Assembly: GCA_907163375.1 (NCBI GenBank)
Contig: CAJQUW010012480.1
Location: 1-64,000 of the forward strand
DNA length: 64,000 bases
Direction of reading: 5' to 3'
Origin: Prostheceraeus crozeri
Taxonomy: Eukaryota > Platyhelminthes > Polycladida > Euryleptidae
The notes under the pieces were generated by a model. It did not search any database. It was given only the letters and a program-made list of their open reading frames with translations, and was not told where the DNA came from. The translations under genes were made by a program, and so were the position numbers. This document shows positions 1 to 10,400 of the stretch, piece by piece (positions within the stretch are counted from its first letter, which is position 1; each line of letters opens with the position of its first letter).

Positions 1-804
1 AACTGTGCCTTCCAATGAATTTGTGGCACTCTTAGCTTTCAGACGAGGTAATGCACGACTTTCTACCATTCCTAGAGCCAAAGTTGGAAGAACGGTGCCG
101 AGGGGGGGGGTCGCAGTTCTTCGGTGTTTGGCCTACGACTTTGGAAACAAGGGACCTTGACCCAAAATTGGCCAAAAAGTCCAAATCCGCCGTCCATTTT
201 CACGTACGAGGCTTCATTTAGCCGCTACAGACACTTTCTCACTCAAAACCCTCTGACGGCGCTCTAACATGACCAAAAGTCTCAATGTCACTCCCAAGCC
301 TCAGCCAAGGAAGATAGGGCCAAACTCTGCTTTCCAATCAATTTGTAGCACTCTTAGCTTTCAAACGAGCTATCGCACGACTCTTTACCATTTCTAGAAC
401 CAAAGTTGGGGGGTCGCAGTTCTTCGGTTTTAGCCCTATGACGCTGGAAACAACTCTCGTAGACCGAAAATAGGCCAAAAAGTCCAAATCCGCCGTTTAT
501 TTTCACGTACGAGGCTTCGTTTAGCCGCTACAGCCAGTTTCTCACTGAAAAACACGCAAAAACACACCTAAACCACACCTACACCCAAGAAACACAACAT
601 GTTGACGCAAAATTTTATCAGGAAACCAAATCTAAACACAAAATAACCCTACAACCAATCCTACACACCAAAAGCAAAGACCGCCGCCCAAAAACAACCA
701 CGACGGTCGACCAAGACACACCCGGCCGGTCGACCCAGAACCACACCAACCCAACTCGCGCTCCAGAGGGGGGGCGCTGTGCGCAATTGGGAGGATTCCT
801 TACT
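1..804. mobile_element. Right-hand end of a second Polinton (body upstream of window)
   Basis: Read on the minus strand, this stretch resembles the left end of the Polinton near 44.2-45.0 kb. Shared features are a run of C, a block reading like CTTCCAA..TTTGG.TCTAG, then TCGTGCA-TAACTCGTTTGAAAG and AAGAGTG. The outer part (about 600-790) is C-rich with GGTCGA blocks, like the GC-rich outer part of the 44.2-kb end. A likely terminus is at 804, because the minus strand there starts AGTAA, as does the other Polinton at 44219. No Polinton gene is visible in the window here, so the body should lie before position 1. The exact end is inferred; the 6-bp target duplication cannot be checked. Confidence 0.6.
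11..550. repeat. Direct subrepeats in the Polinton end, about 322 bp apart
   Basis: The segment starting TCCAATGAATTTGTGGCACT at 11 recurs at 333 in diverged form, and both copies run to a TTTCTCACT motif (about 248 and 550). Copy two lacks about 20 bp present in copy one. The equivalent end at 44488-45000 also carries two direct subrepeats (offset 291 bp), so internal duplication is a shared habit of these termini. Confidence 0.75.
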
Positions 805-809
805 ACTCA

Positions 810-1236
810 TAACAAACCATCGGAGATGTTTGATGACCACAATCCTTTGGAACAGTCGCGGAGTTGTCCATATGGACTTTGCTGATAAATAACGTCGTCT
901 GAATGGAGAGTTCTACTGCAAACAACTTCTAGCTGCACGGAAAGGAGTTCGCAAGCCTCAAAACCAGAACCTCTACTTGGTCCACGACAACGCTATTATT
1001 CATATCGCAGCAGTCACTGATGGTGCAATCAGAGACAATGGCTACGAAGTTCTCCCCGATCCTCCCTATGGCCCGGACTTGGTCCCAAATGACTTTTACT
1101 TGTTTCGACATTTAAAAAATCACCTTAGAGGCGAGTGTTTTGAGAATAGCGCCAATGTCGAAGCCGCTGCTATGGAATATTTCAATTCAAAAATCAAATT
1201 TCCGGAGTTCTTCTGTGATTATCTGATTATCTAGAC
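810..1236 (+). pseudogene. mariner transposase C-terminal fragment
   Basis: The open part is 977-1234. It contains HDNA about five residues in, then PPYGPDLVPNDFYLF and an LKNHLRGECF block. These are the second catalytic Asp and the third Asp (NDFYLF) of mariner DD34D transposases. Weaker similarity reaches back to about 830 in other frames. The N-terminal DNA-binding half and terminal inverted repeats are absent. The fragment lies directly beside the Polinton end at 804 and is bounded on the right by a hAT MITE. A dead plain DNA transposon. Confidence 0.85.
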
Positions 1237-1487
1237 CAGGGGTTCCCAACCTGGGGTACGCGTACCCCTTGGGGTACGTGAAAAAATTTTGAGGGGTATG
1301 CAGAATATGGAAGATTTACTATATATAATGCAATTTTACTTTCGTCGCTTTCCTGTTCATGGGTCAGTTGAACTGTTAAAGTTTGTGCGCATTCCGCTTT
1401 GGATTGTCATCATCTGGCCTTAAAGCAACCGTTGCTAATTAGCGACCAACTTGGGGGTACGCGGCATGAAAAGGTTGGGAACCCCTG
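1237..1487. mobile_element. hAT-type MITE, 251 bp, with 8-bp TSD
   Basis: Terminal inverted repeats read CAGGGGTTCCCAACCT at the left and AGGTTGGGAACCCCTG at the right, with secondary GGGGTACGCG..CCCC motifs inside. ATCTAGAC flanks it at 1229-1236 and 1488-1495, a perfect 8-bp target-site duplication, which is the hAT length. No coding capacity. It inserted at the very end of the mariner fragment, so it is younger than that relic. Confidence 0.9.
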
Positions 1488-1495
1488 ATCTAGAC

Positions 1496-4097
1496 CATTC
1501 TAATTTGCAGTCAACTTTGTGACGCATGCAGCGTTCTATTTATAGATATTACTTTCTCCCAAGCGTCTCTTTTAAGGATATCTTTGAACATTGAATAATA
1601 CGTCTATCATACGTGGGCCATTAATGTATTCGAGAAAATTTTAACAACTTCTATTCAATCTCAAAAGGCAATTCTGCCTTCATGGAAAAGATTTTCAGTG
1701 TAATAGGTCACATATATCCAGTGATAGTGAATAGGGATTTGCATTGATTATGAACATTGTAAAAATATCGAAACTGGGGCATTAAATTACTTCATACTAA
1801 AAAGCGAGCTAACTCGGCATTCGTGAAATCGGAACACCCATAGAGTAAGTATACCGGTATTAGGCAGAGTGGTGCAAACACATTCGATTTTATTAAATGA
1901 ACTCAAGGAGGATATAGTTGACAATTATCACCAAATGTGAGATATGCACATTTTTGCAGTTTTAAAGAGATTGCCACGGAATTGATTGATCATGATTGTA
2001 ATGCAGTAGGAAATGATATTATTTTACAGATCGTCCGTGTCATGGCAGCCTTGGAGAGGTAATGTTTGTTAAATTAGCAGCTCGATGACCTGCTATTGAT
2101 TTCATGCTGAAACTCAAGAGTATTTTCTTAAGCGTGATCATATCACAGGCAACCTGCCACTGGCAGAGCAGTATCACTTAATGAAAGAAAATAATTTCAA
2201 TTAACTTTGAAAGATGCAAATGGGTCCACATCATTTTTCAGATTCAAGAAATGAAACATGAATTTAGTGAATCATAAAATCATGCCGGTGAAAATTGAAT
2301 TAAAAACTTGAAATTTCAGTCACGACAGCACAATAGGATCTCGACTTTTTCATGAAGACTTCAATTATAATACAATTCATGAAATTTCCTGATAATCAGC
2401 TTTATTTCCGCTTGGTTAGGATGCACATTACCAAACACTCATTCCTTTTGATATCCAACTTGTTTCATACTACTTATATAGGGACGTCATCTCGGTAGTA
2501 TATAAATTGGCAAAATTTTGACTTTTTAAGAACTGCTCAAATAATTTTTTGGACCACGGGAACGTAATCTCCGCAAAAACACGAATCTTTTGATATAAAA
2601 ATTTTCTTTGTATACAGATTTTTGAGTCGACACTCTACCTATATATCCCTACTGTATGGGAACACCCCAGCAACTCGAATTAGCTCGGCATTTGTGAACA
2701 GTTGAATGGAAAAAAATATCGGTCACAGACTGTCAGTGACAATTGACTGTCCTACCGACACGAGTTAACTGGTGCTCAGTTTCTGAAGGACAAGTGCTGA
2801 ATGCGGCTTCAGTGATATTTTCCCGTCTACATCTGACTACATCTCTCTACATTTTGTCTTATTTTATCACGTTACTTTCGAGTTTAGTAAGTAATACATG
2901 TTTAATTTGTTGTCGTACAAGCTTGAAGCCTGGATAATGGACATTTCTCTACGTCACTTTGTGTAACTGAGCGTTATATTTCGATTACATTCCTCTGACT
3001 TAATTAGCTGTAGCAACCGATGTTTTATTCACTTGACGTCTTTCCCATAAAGATAAAGTGAGGCCATGGAAACCTTGTTTATTATCATTTATAAACTTTT
3101 AGTTAATAATTTTTCAAAATTAAAAAATGTCTTCTATCCTTATTTTTGGGTTAGATAAAATCTCATCGATGGATCTTTAACTTACAACGTCGAATGTTAT
3201 TTAAGAAGTCAGAGCAACACAACCCCTCCCCCTATTGGAATGCAGGTGTATTGTACAAGCATCCAGCGTAGCTCTCCGTCCTCCTTATAAGGTATGTCAG
3301 TCTCTATTTCCTTTTGCGTCATCAAGATCTTATATCAGGCAGCAATTGTGTTGCTGTCATAATTATTTTGTTATTTATTGTCTACAATTCTTTCATCGTG
3401 CAATAGGTCTGGCTGTAATTCAAGTTAATTCAGCTGTAGTATTTATTTATTGCTATCAGATGTTGTTTGCAACGGACCACTCCAAGACCTGTATGTGAAC
3501 TTGAGCCAGTGACCGAGGTACAAGGACTGAATTATATCTTTTCAGCAGGACAAATTTCGAAGTTTGAGGACTACAGGACAAATCATCCTGCAAATGAATG
3601 GTGCTTTTTTGAAGCCAGACACATTCGATGCACGAAAAGCAGAAATCATCATCCACTGCTTCCTGTAGATTCCTAGCATATTCAAACAGACCTTGCCTAC
3701 TCGATTTTCTTCATATTAATTAAACATTTGACACTAACATATGGTTAAAAAATTGGCATTAGCGTTCAGTAAAACACAATTACCCTATGCTGTATTTCTC
3801 TAAATCAGATAGCGTTTCTAGCATCCATTGAACATCTGCATTGTCAAAGAAACAATAATCGTTTTAAAGGCATATTCATAGTCATTTGTGAAATGATTCA
3901 AAACAGTGTTTTCAAACACGATCTTGAAACCACATTTTGAATGGCATGCTGTGTGTGTTTTCGATGTGACATTAGCATCTAACGGCTCCCTTCTAGTGTT
4001 GTCTTTGTCCTAGATTTCTAATTTTGCTTTTTTGTTTTTCGAATTTGTTTACTTTTCGCATCGTTTCATTGCTTAATTAAACAGTTCCAAATATACT
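1496..4097. other. Non-coding stretch, nothing recognised
   Basis: AT-rich sequence. The short open frames (for example 2743-2937 and 3235-3676) show no motif, no biased composition and no splice context that I would defend. No tRNA, array or obvious transposon end was seen. Confidence 0.6.
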
Positions 4098-4420
4098 GAA
4101 TGTATATTTCAAAACCATCGTTAATAGCAGTGATCGTTTATTCCGGACATGTCTCGGTATAGAAGGTCATATCATCATCAGCGCTCGCTGCAAACAAATG
4201 TTAAAAGTAGATGCGAAATGGCTTATATGCTTGTACAAAAGTGAAAATTACAATAAAATTTACGAATGAAGTCTGATTGGGTCAGATCCATTTCTCTCGT
4301 TAGCAAGTGTGTCGAAGTTGCTTTTGATCAATCTCGCTTCTAGAATATTAGGAAATTTAGTTCTACCGCCGATGTTGAAATTCTCACGTGACGGATTATG
4401 CACGTGCATAGATATCTCTG

Positions 4421-5516
4421 TTGGAACCATACTTGCCGAAAACTTTTGTCGTTAAAGACACATTTGAGTTTGTTGATGATATCAAAAAGGTTGATCTTAC
4501 TCAATGTGAAACCGCAGAAATGTGGGGTTTTTATGTGTCGAATTTATTTGGTAACGTTCTCGTGTGCAAAGCCATTGATCATATTTTGACGTTAATTGAT
4601 TTTGATTTCTTTGAGCTATCTCGAATAGCTTTAAAGAGTTGTTAAGTTTAGCTTGCACCAGCATTATTTTTTCTTTTGATGACAATCTCCATACTCAGCT
4701 TGATGGTATGGCTATGGGCTTGAAGCTGGGTCATACCGTGGCTACTTTCGCCATGGACAGTATAGAGCGTAAATTCGAAATTTTTTCCGGCAACCACCCT
4801 CTGTTTTACAAAAGACGACTGTTTTTGCATTTTTTGCAATAAAAAGAAATTGAGAATTTTCTTGAGTTCATCTATTCGTTGAGCAACAGCATCAATTTTA
4901 CTGTTGATTATCAGTCAGACGATTCCTTGCGGCTTTTAGATACAAAGTATAGCCATTAATCATGGCGATTTATTTGTCTGTTTTGCTTTTAAAGATGCAA
5001 AAACCAGAATGTATATTCCATTTGTCTGCAATTTCCCCTTTTTGGTGTAAAGTAGCGGCCTTCCGCTATTTATTTTATCGAGGTTTCCACATTTGCTCTC
5101 ACGAATTCATTATGCATAACGTCATTAATGAAATTTTTAAATTCAGTCGTTTGAATGGTTGCTCTGACAACGTAATGCTGAAAATCAAAGATGAGGTTCA
5201 ATGCAAGCCGAATAATAGACACACTGAGCATGAGAATGATCTCAAATTTATCAACCGGAATGTCCATTTTCTTAGCAGGCGTGTCAAGGAGCTTAAGAAA
5301 CGCATTTATACTTTCATTAAATCGTTACCTGAAAACTTGAAAATAAGATTGACTTTTAAAATTCTGAAAACCCATGATTTTTGTCGGAACGTTGATACTA
5401 TTTTGAGTGAGCTCAAATCCGATATTGTGTATCTTTACATCTGTGATCGCTTCCAGATGGGATACGTTGACGCTACAACACGTCATTTAGGCACTCGAAT
5501 AAACAAACACGTCTGA
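4421..5516 (+). pseudogene. PLE reverse transcriptase / GIY-YIG endonuclease remnants
   Basis: Three open stretches (4421-4645, 4639-4842, 4962-5516) give the RT palm region, the AMG motif region and the connector plus endonuclease region respectively. The middle one has DGMAMGLKLGHTVATFAMDS. The last has SRRVKELKKRIYTFIKSLPE and ends in the RHLGTRINKHV block typical of the GIY-YIG module. It lies inside the inverted repeats described for the element. The order fits a 5'-truncated PLE; decay is extensive. Confidence 0.7.
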
Positions 5517-5739
5517 CAAACCGACCCAAACACAGATATCTATGCACGTGCATAATCCGTCACGTGAGAATTTCAACATCGGTGGTAGAACTAAATTTCC
5601 TAATATTCTAGAAACGAGATTGATCAAAAGCATCTTCGACCTAATCAGACTTCATTCGTAAATTTCATTGTAATTTTCATTTTTGTACAAGTATATAAGC
5701 CATTTCGTATCTGCTTTTGACAATTATTTGTAACGAACG

Positions 5740-5786
5740 CTGATGATGATGTGACCTCCTATTCCGAAACATGTCTGGAATAAACG
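5740..5786 (+). ncRNA. Hammerhead-like core motif in PLE terminal repeat
   Basis: The sequence has CTGATGA at 5740, a variable stretch, GAAAC at 5766 and then ATGTCTGGAATAAACG. The inverted copy near 4140-4190 has the same order with one base changed in GAAA. Penelope-like elements are known to carry hammerhead ribozymes in their terminal repeats. Stem II pairs poorly here, so this is a motif match and probably an inactive or decayed copy. Confidence 0.4.
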
Positions 5787-5893
5787 ATTATTGCTATTAA
5801 CGATGGCTTTGAAATATATATATTTATATATATTTAAAATCAGATAATCCAAAATGGAATAAAATAAAAATTTTAATAAAAAAATAAAAAGTT

Positions 5894-6521
5894 TTACTGA
5901 TTTAAATTCAGTAAAACTTTCTTCAAATTAATCAATTCGATAGATTTATTGCTGGGATTAGATACCAACATTTCTACTCTCTTTACCAGGTTGTAAGAAA
6001 TATTGTAGACTGTATGTTTAGGGTGCGCAGAATTGAAGGGTACATAATTCATGCTGTCAGTCGGCTTGTGGTAAATTTTTGTCTCTAATTTCCCATGTTC
6101 TTTGCAAACAGCAACGACAAGAAAGTCAATAGTCTTGGTATCACTATCCATGGTAAATCGAATTGAGGGAACTTGTCGTTGAAATTCTTACGTTAAAATT
6201 GTCAATGCTGTCGAAATCCGTATTCAGAATAATGAAACAATCATCGATGTATCTGATCCAATTTTCCGTTATTATAGAGGATGTGTTGTCATTGTATATT
6301 TCTTTTGTTATAGAATACATTTTTTCCTCGAGAAATCCCATAAATAATATCGCATGTGTAGGGGCCATTTTGGTGCCTATGGCAGCACCAGATGTTTGCA
6401 GATAGTAGTCGTTCTCGAATTTAAAGCAGTTGTTTCTGAGAATTAAGTTTATAGAAGCCAAAATGAATTCCTTCGTGAATGTGTCTGCAAATGACGCCGC
6501 TGATAAATACAACGGTGTCAT
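5894..6521 (-). pseudogene. PLE reverse transcriptase fragment (minus strand)
   Basis: Two overlapping frames (6144-6521 and 5894-6151) together cover the RT palm and thumb region. The first has SGAAIGTKMAPTHAILFMG and ENWIRYIDDCFIIL (the YxDD box is YIDD). The second has HGKLETKIYHKPTDSMNYVP and HPKH, the post-catalytic block typical of PLE RTs. No endonuclease part is present. It lies just right of the first PLE, in opposite orientation, and is probably from another lineage because the YIDD and GAAIGTK blocks differ. Degenerate. Confidence 0.8.
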
Positions 6522-6715
6522 TTGCGATGGGTAGATTAATACAGGGGTGTCATTTGCGATGGATAGATTAATGCAGGGGTGTCATTTGCGATGGATAGAT
6601 TAATGCAGGGGTGTCATTTGCGTGTGAATAGATACATACAGCGATATCTTTTTTCCGATGGATAGATAAATACAACGGTGTCATTTACGATGGATAGATA
6701 AATACAGGGGGGTTT
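6495..6715. repeat. Minisatellite, 32-bp period
   Basis: A unit containing GGTGTCATTTGCGATGGATA then GATTAATGCAGG repeats every 32 bp (phase points 6514, 6546, 6578, 6610). More diverged units continue to about 6715. Four copies are close and two are degenerate. Short direct tandem repeat; no spacers, so not a CRISPR array. Confidence 0.85.
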
Positions 6716-6879
6716 CATAAACAAGAAAGAAGTGCGGCATCTGTTTGCCTGAGGTTCAACGCGTCGTGAAGAATAAGACGGAGACGGCGTCTTCATAGAG
6801 ACGAAATCTAAGAGAAAGACCTTTAGAACCTGACGGCGACGCAGACGTTTGTGAGAGACGGAAGATCAAGTGGCCTAAG

Positions 6880-9480
6880 TCAAGTGAGAAGGAACGGTGG
6901 GAGAGAGCTGATCAAGTGCTGGTCCATATGGCGAAGAACTTGAAAGGCGATGTAGAGCAGAAATTGAACAAGATTGGATGAGTTTGGTGAGGAAGACTTG
7001 AAAGACAGCAAAGGCAGTCCTGGATGGAAAGAAGGAAGGGCGATTGCAGTGTAAAAAGGAAGAGTTGGAAGAGTACCTTGTGGCGACACTGACCCTCAAC
7101 GAAAGGAACAACTCCAAAATCTAGTGGATGAAGTAAGACCAGCGCGTCCAGCCAAAGAATTCGAATTTGCTGAGGTGAAGTGGAAAGAGGTCGTGGAAGT
7201 TGTCACAAAAGCGAAAGGTAATTAATCTCCAGGCATAATGGTGTTCCATGCCTGGTATACCAGAGGTGTCCAGATATATTGAAAGAATTATGGAAGTTGC
7301 TAAGAATTGCCTGGCGAAAGGGTTGTGTACCTGCAAGATGGAGAAGAGCTGATGGAATTTACATCCCCAAAGAGGATGATGCCAAGGCCATCGCACATTT
7401 CAGGCCGATCAGTCTTCTGAACGTGGAATGGAAAATATTCTTTTCGGCGCTGACGAGCCGAATGACAACATTCCTGCTAAGAAAGAAATTGCTCGATACA
7501 ACTGTGCAGAAAGGTGGAGTGCCTGGCGTTGCAGGCTGCATATAACACAATTTTATGCTTTGGATGGCAGTGAAAGAAGCGAAGAGACAAAGAAAAGATC
7601 TGGTGGTGTGGCTGGATCTTGAGAATGATTGCGGTGCGGTTCCACATGAACTCGTGATACACGCTCTTGATTTCCACCACGTTCTCGAGAAAGTGAAGAC
7701 AGTAATGAGGGCCTACTATGATGGGTTCACCGTGAGGCTCAGGACTACAGAGTGGAATACGAAATGTGTTAAGTTGGAAAAAGGTATCCCAGTGGGATGC
7801 ACTATTTCGCCTATTCTTTTCGTAATGGCATTGACTGTGTTCGTGTCAGCGATAAAGCACGAGGAAGGAGTTGAGCTGGATGGCAGAAGGTTGTCACCGG
7901 TTAAGGCTTTCATGGATGACATGACTGTGGTGTGAAGATGAGTGGCAGGCACACGGTCAATACTAGGAAAGCATTAGAAAGCAATCGAATGGGCGAGAAT
8001 GAAAGTGAAACCAATAAAATCCCTTAGCATAATGATTCAATTTGGTCGAATTTCGAACAGGATTCGATTTTCAATCGACGGAGAAATTATTCCTTTACTT
8101 TCTGAGAAACCTGTCAAGAGTCTTGGTCGTTGGTTTGATGCTTCTATGAGTGACAGAGGAAGGATGCATGAGATAAGCACAACCTTCCTCAGTTACTTGA
8201 AGGCGTTGAATGTCTCTGGACTAAGAGGCGCGCAGAAAGTGGTGCCACGAATGCTATGGCCTTTAACGTTGTACGATGCCGCTTTAACGAAGGTGGAGGA
8301 ATTGGAATGAGAATGGCTGTTTTCATGAGGAAGTGGCTGGGTGCGCCAAGAAATCTTCCACATGTTGCTCTTTTCAGCAATGAAGCTAAGCTTCCGCGGC
8401 CAACTCAGTCGTAGTGACCGATTTCAAGGTCAACAAACTTAGGGTTCTGGAAATGCTAAAATTCTCTCCAGATGAGGCAGTGAGGAATGTCAACTGTTCC
8501 GTGGAAACCGGTCAAAAATAGTCAACGCAGAAGAATTCAGAAATCGTCGAATCACTATTAAGGCAAGAGGAAATTACTGGTATGGCTCAGACAGGTAGAT
8601 GCGGATTGGGTTGGCAGAGAAAGAAGTGTGGTCGAAGGCTAAGGGCAAGGACAGAAGAGAGTTGATAACAGCGAGAACAGCGTGCAGAGGAGGAAGCGTG
8701 GAAGATAACAGCAAACAACCAATCACAGCAGAATGCAAGGATGTTTTGGAGTGAGGTACAAGTGAAAAACAAGTGTCTCGGAAGGACCTACTATGGCAGT
8801 CCCGTGGAGAGACGAAGTTCCTGATTCGGTTGACTTACGATCTGTTACCGGCGCCAGTGAACTTGAAAAGATGGAAAATCAAGGAGTGTGATAGATGCGA
8901 ATGTGGAGAGCGGGAGACATTACACCATATTCTGTGCTCTTGTCCAACCAGGCTCTGTTGGAATGTACACTTGGAGAGACAATGAAGTGCTGGAAGTGCT
9001 GCACACGACAATCGGAAGAGCGGTGGAGAAGAACGAAAGCTAAGTGAAGACCCAAGACATTGAATTTGTGAAGGAGGGCGAAAAGCAGTACTAAGTTCAC
9101 GTCGGTTGAGTGGTGCAAAGGACTGGGTCGTGTCTTGCGGTTTCAAATTTCTGGTGGAGGTGGGAGTAGTGACACAACTACGTCCATATCTGATCGTGTG
9201 GTCAACATCACAGAGAGTGTTCATATTTGTGGACCTGACTGTGCCGTGGGAGGCGCATGAGAGAAAGATGGATCGATACGAAAGAGTTGGTGGAAGAGTG
9301 TAGGAGGAAAGGATGACCGTTCAGCATGTGGCCGGTAGAAGTCGGTGGCCGCGGTTTTGTCGGACACTCGATGGTGCGGTTTTTGAAGAGATTAGGATTA
9401 GGGAGAAAAGTCACGAAAGTAGAGAAGGAAGGAGCTGAGTGAAACAGCGATGAGAGGATCTGCGTGGATATGGAGCCGTA
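6880..9480 (+). mobile_element. Decayed non-LTR retrotransposon with RLE-type endonuclease
   Basis: RT motifs appear in order across broken frames: IPKEDDAKAIAHFRPISLLN (about 7366), VQKGGVPGVAGC (7504), GIPVGCTISPILFVMAL (7786), AFMDDMTVV (7909) and KSLGRWFDASM (8116). A Cys/His knuckle CDRCECGERETLHHILCSCP follows (8890-8950). The 3' part has PYLIVWSTSQRVFIFVDLTV and PWE (9190-9250), resembling the restriction-like PD-(D/E)XK endonuclease of R2/NeSL-type LINEs, which sits downstream of the RT. The 5' ORF is not identifiable. Multiple stops and frame changes mark an old copy. The clade assignment is tentative. Confidence 0.8.
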
Positions 9481-9533
9481 CAAAGCTTTCACTCAACAAC
9501 GGCTAAAAAGTAAATCGATACCTTTTTCAGATC

Positions 9534-10400
9534 ATGCCAGTTGGAAAACGCACCAGAGAAAACGGACACAGTAGCAGAGACACCTATGGTGGTAGATCCA
9601 AGATCTTGAATTTATCAAAAAGAAATCTTAAACAACATGAAGTGAATTTGCTGATAAAAGGTCTAAAATTTACTCCCACCCCAAAGTTCATTGTTCTTGA
9701 ACTAAAGACTGACACTCAAAGTTATACAAGGCGATTTCGTTTGATGGAATTTTATCACAGTGATGACAACCAGAATATTCAAGAAAATATCAGCGTAAGA
9801 AAAAATAAATCCACTTTTATGCCTACGAAAGGTAGAAACCAAGCTTTAGACAAATTGTGCGAAACTTTGGAGTGCATTGACTTATCTAGTGAAATTAATT
9901 CTAAAGCTCCTAATAATGATCAATCTGAATTGAATGTAATTCGCAACCTATCCTGTGACCCCGATGTAACTATACAAGAGAACGCCGATGACTCTAGCCT
10001 CCTATGACAAAAGTTAGAAACCTTCTTTGCGCATCTACTGAAACAAATCTCACAAAGGCCGAGATGTCGTATCTGATAAATTTTGAATGTAAAGAAAGTC
10101 AATTTTACGCTTGCCTAAAATTCACAAGTCTCAGCAGATAAAAACTGCAGTGATGAAGCAGAATACATCATTTGTCCTTCTCCCAATGATCTCAAATTTC
10201 GACCAATTGTTGGAGGTTCAAAGTCACCGATACAAAGGTTAAGCGAGTTCATTGATTTTATCTTGAAACCGTACTGCAAAAAGTTGAAAGTTTTATTCGA
10301 GACGATTTAGATTTTTGTGTCAATTGCCTTCTACAGTCAATCAGAATTCAAATATAGTTAGCTTTGATGTAATAAGCCTATACACTAATATCCCCACAAT
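9534..10400 (+). pseudogene. PLE 5' coding fragment
   Basis: The open frame 9534-10007 has ILNLSKRNLKQHEVNLLIKG then LKFTPTPKF, the N-terminal block of Penelope-like RT proteins, and RRFRLMEFYH. Beyond it, in other frames, come a KADK-like region, RPIVGG-type residues (about 10200) and a VSFDVISLYTNIP-type block (about 10355-10400), where it ends. The RT catalytic box and endonuclease are missing, so this is a 3'-truncated and internally decayed copy. It follows the RLE-type LINE by about 50 bp. Confidence 0.7.

Larger units (their letters stand above)
4108..5812 (+). mobile_element. Penelope-like element relic with inverted terminal repeats
   Basis: A left arm (4108-4418) and a right arm (5531-5812) are inverted copies, sharing for example GCACGTGCATAGATATCT and TTATTCCGGACATGTC. 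The right arm lacks about 30 bp present in the left. Between them are decayed frames with PLE features: a GMAMGLKLGHT block (4701-4740), matching the RT GxAMG...P motif, and at about 5430-5510 a YxxDRFQMGYVDATTRHLGTRINKH block resembling the GIY-YIG endonuclease. PLEs are known to carry pseudo-LTRs that can lie inverted. It is several times interrupted and not functional. Confidence 0.8.

Noticed and set aside
3235-3676. Overlapping short frames that could be a small gene
   Set aside because: No motif, no start context, no splice signals fitting neighbours, and both strands are equally open.
4421-5516. Possible host protein
   Set aside because: AMG-type RT motif, GIY-YIG-like end and flanking inverted repeats show a PLE relic.
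6495-6715. CRISPR-like array
   Set aside because: Units are contiguous, without unique spacers, and the genome is eukaryotic; a minisatellite.
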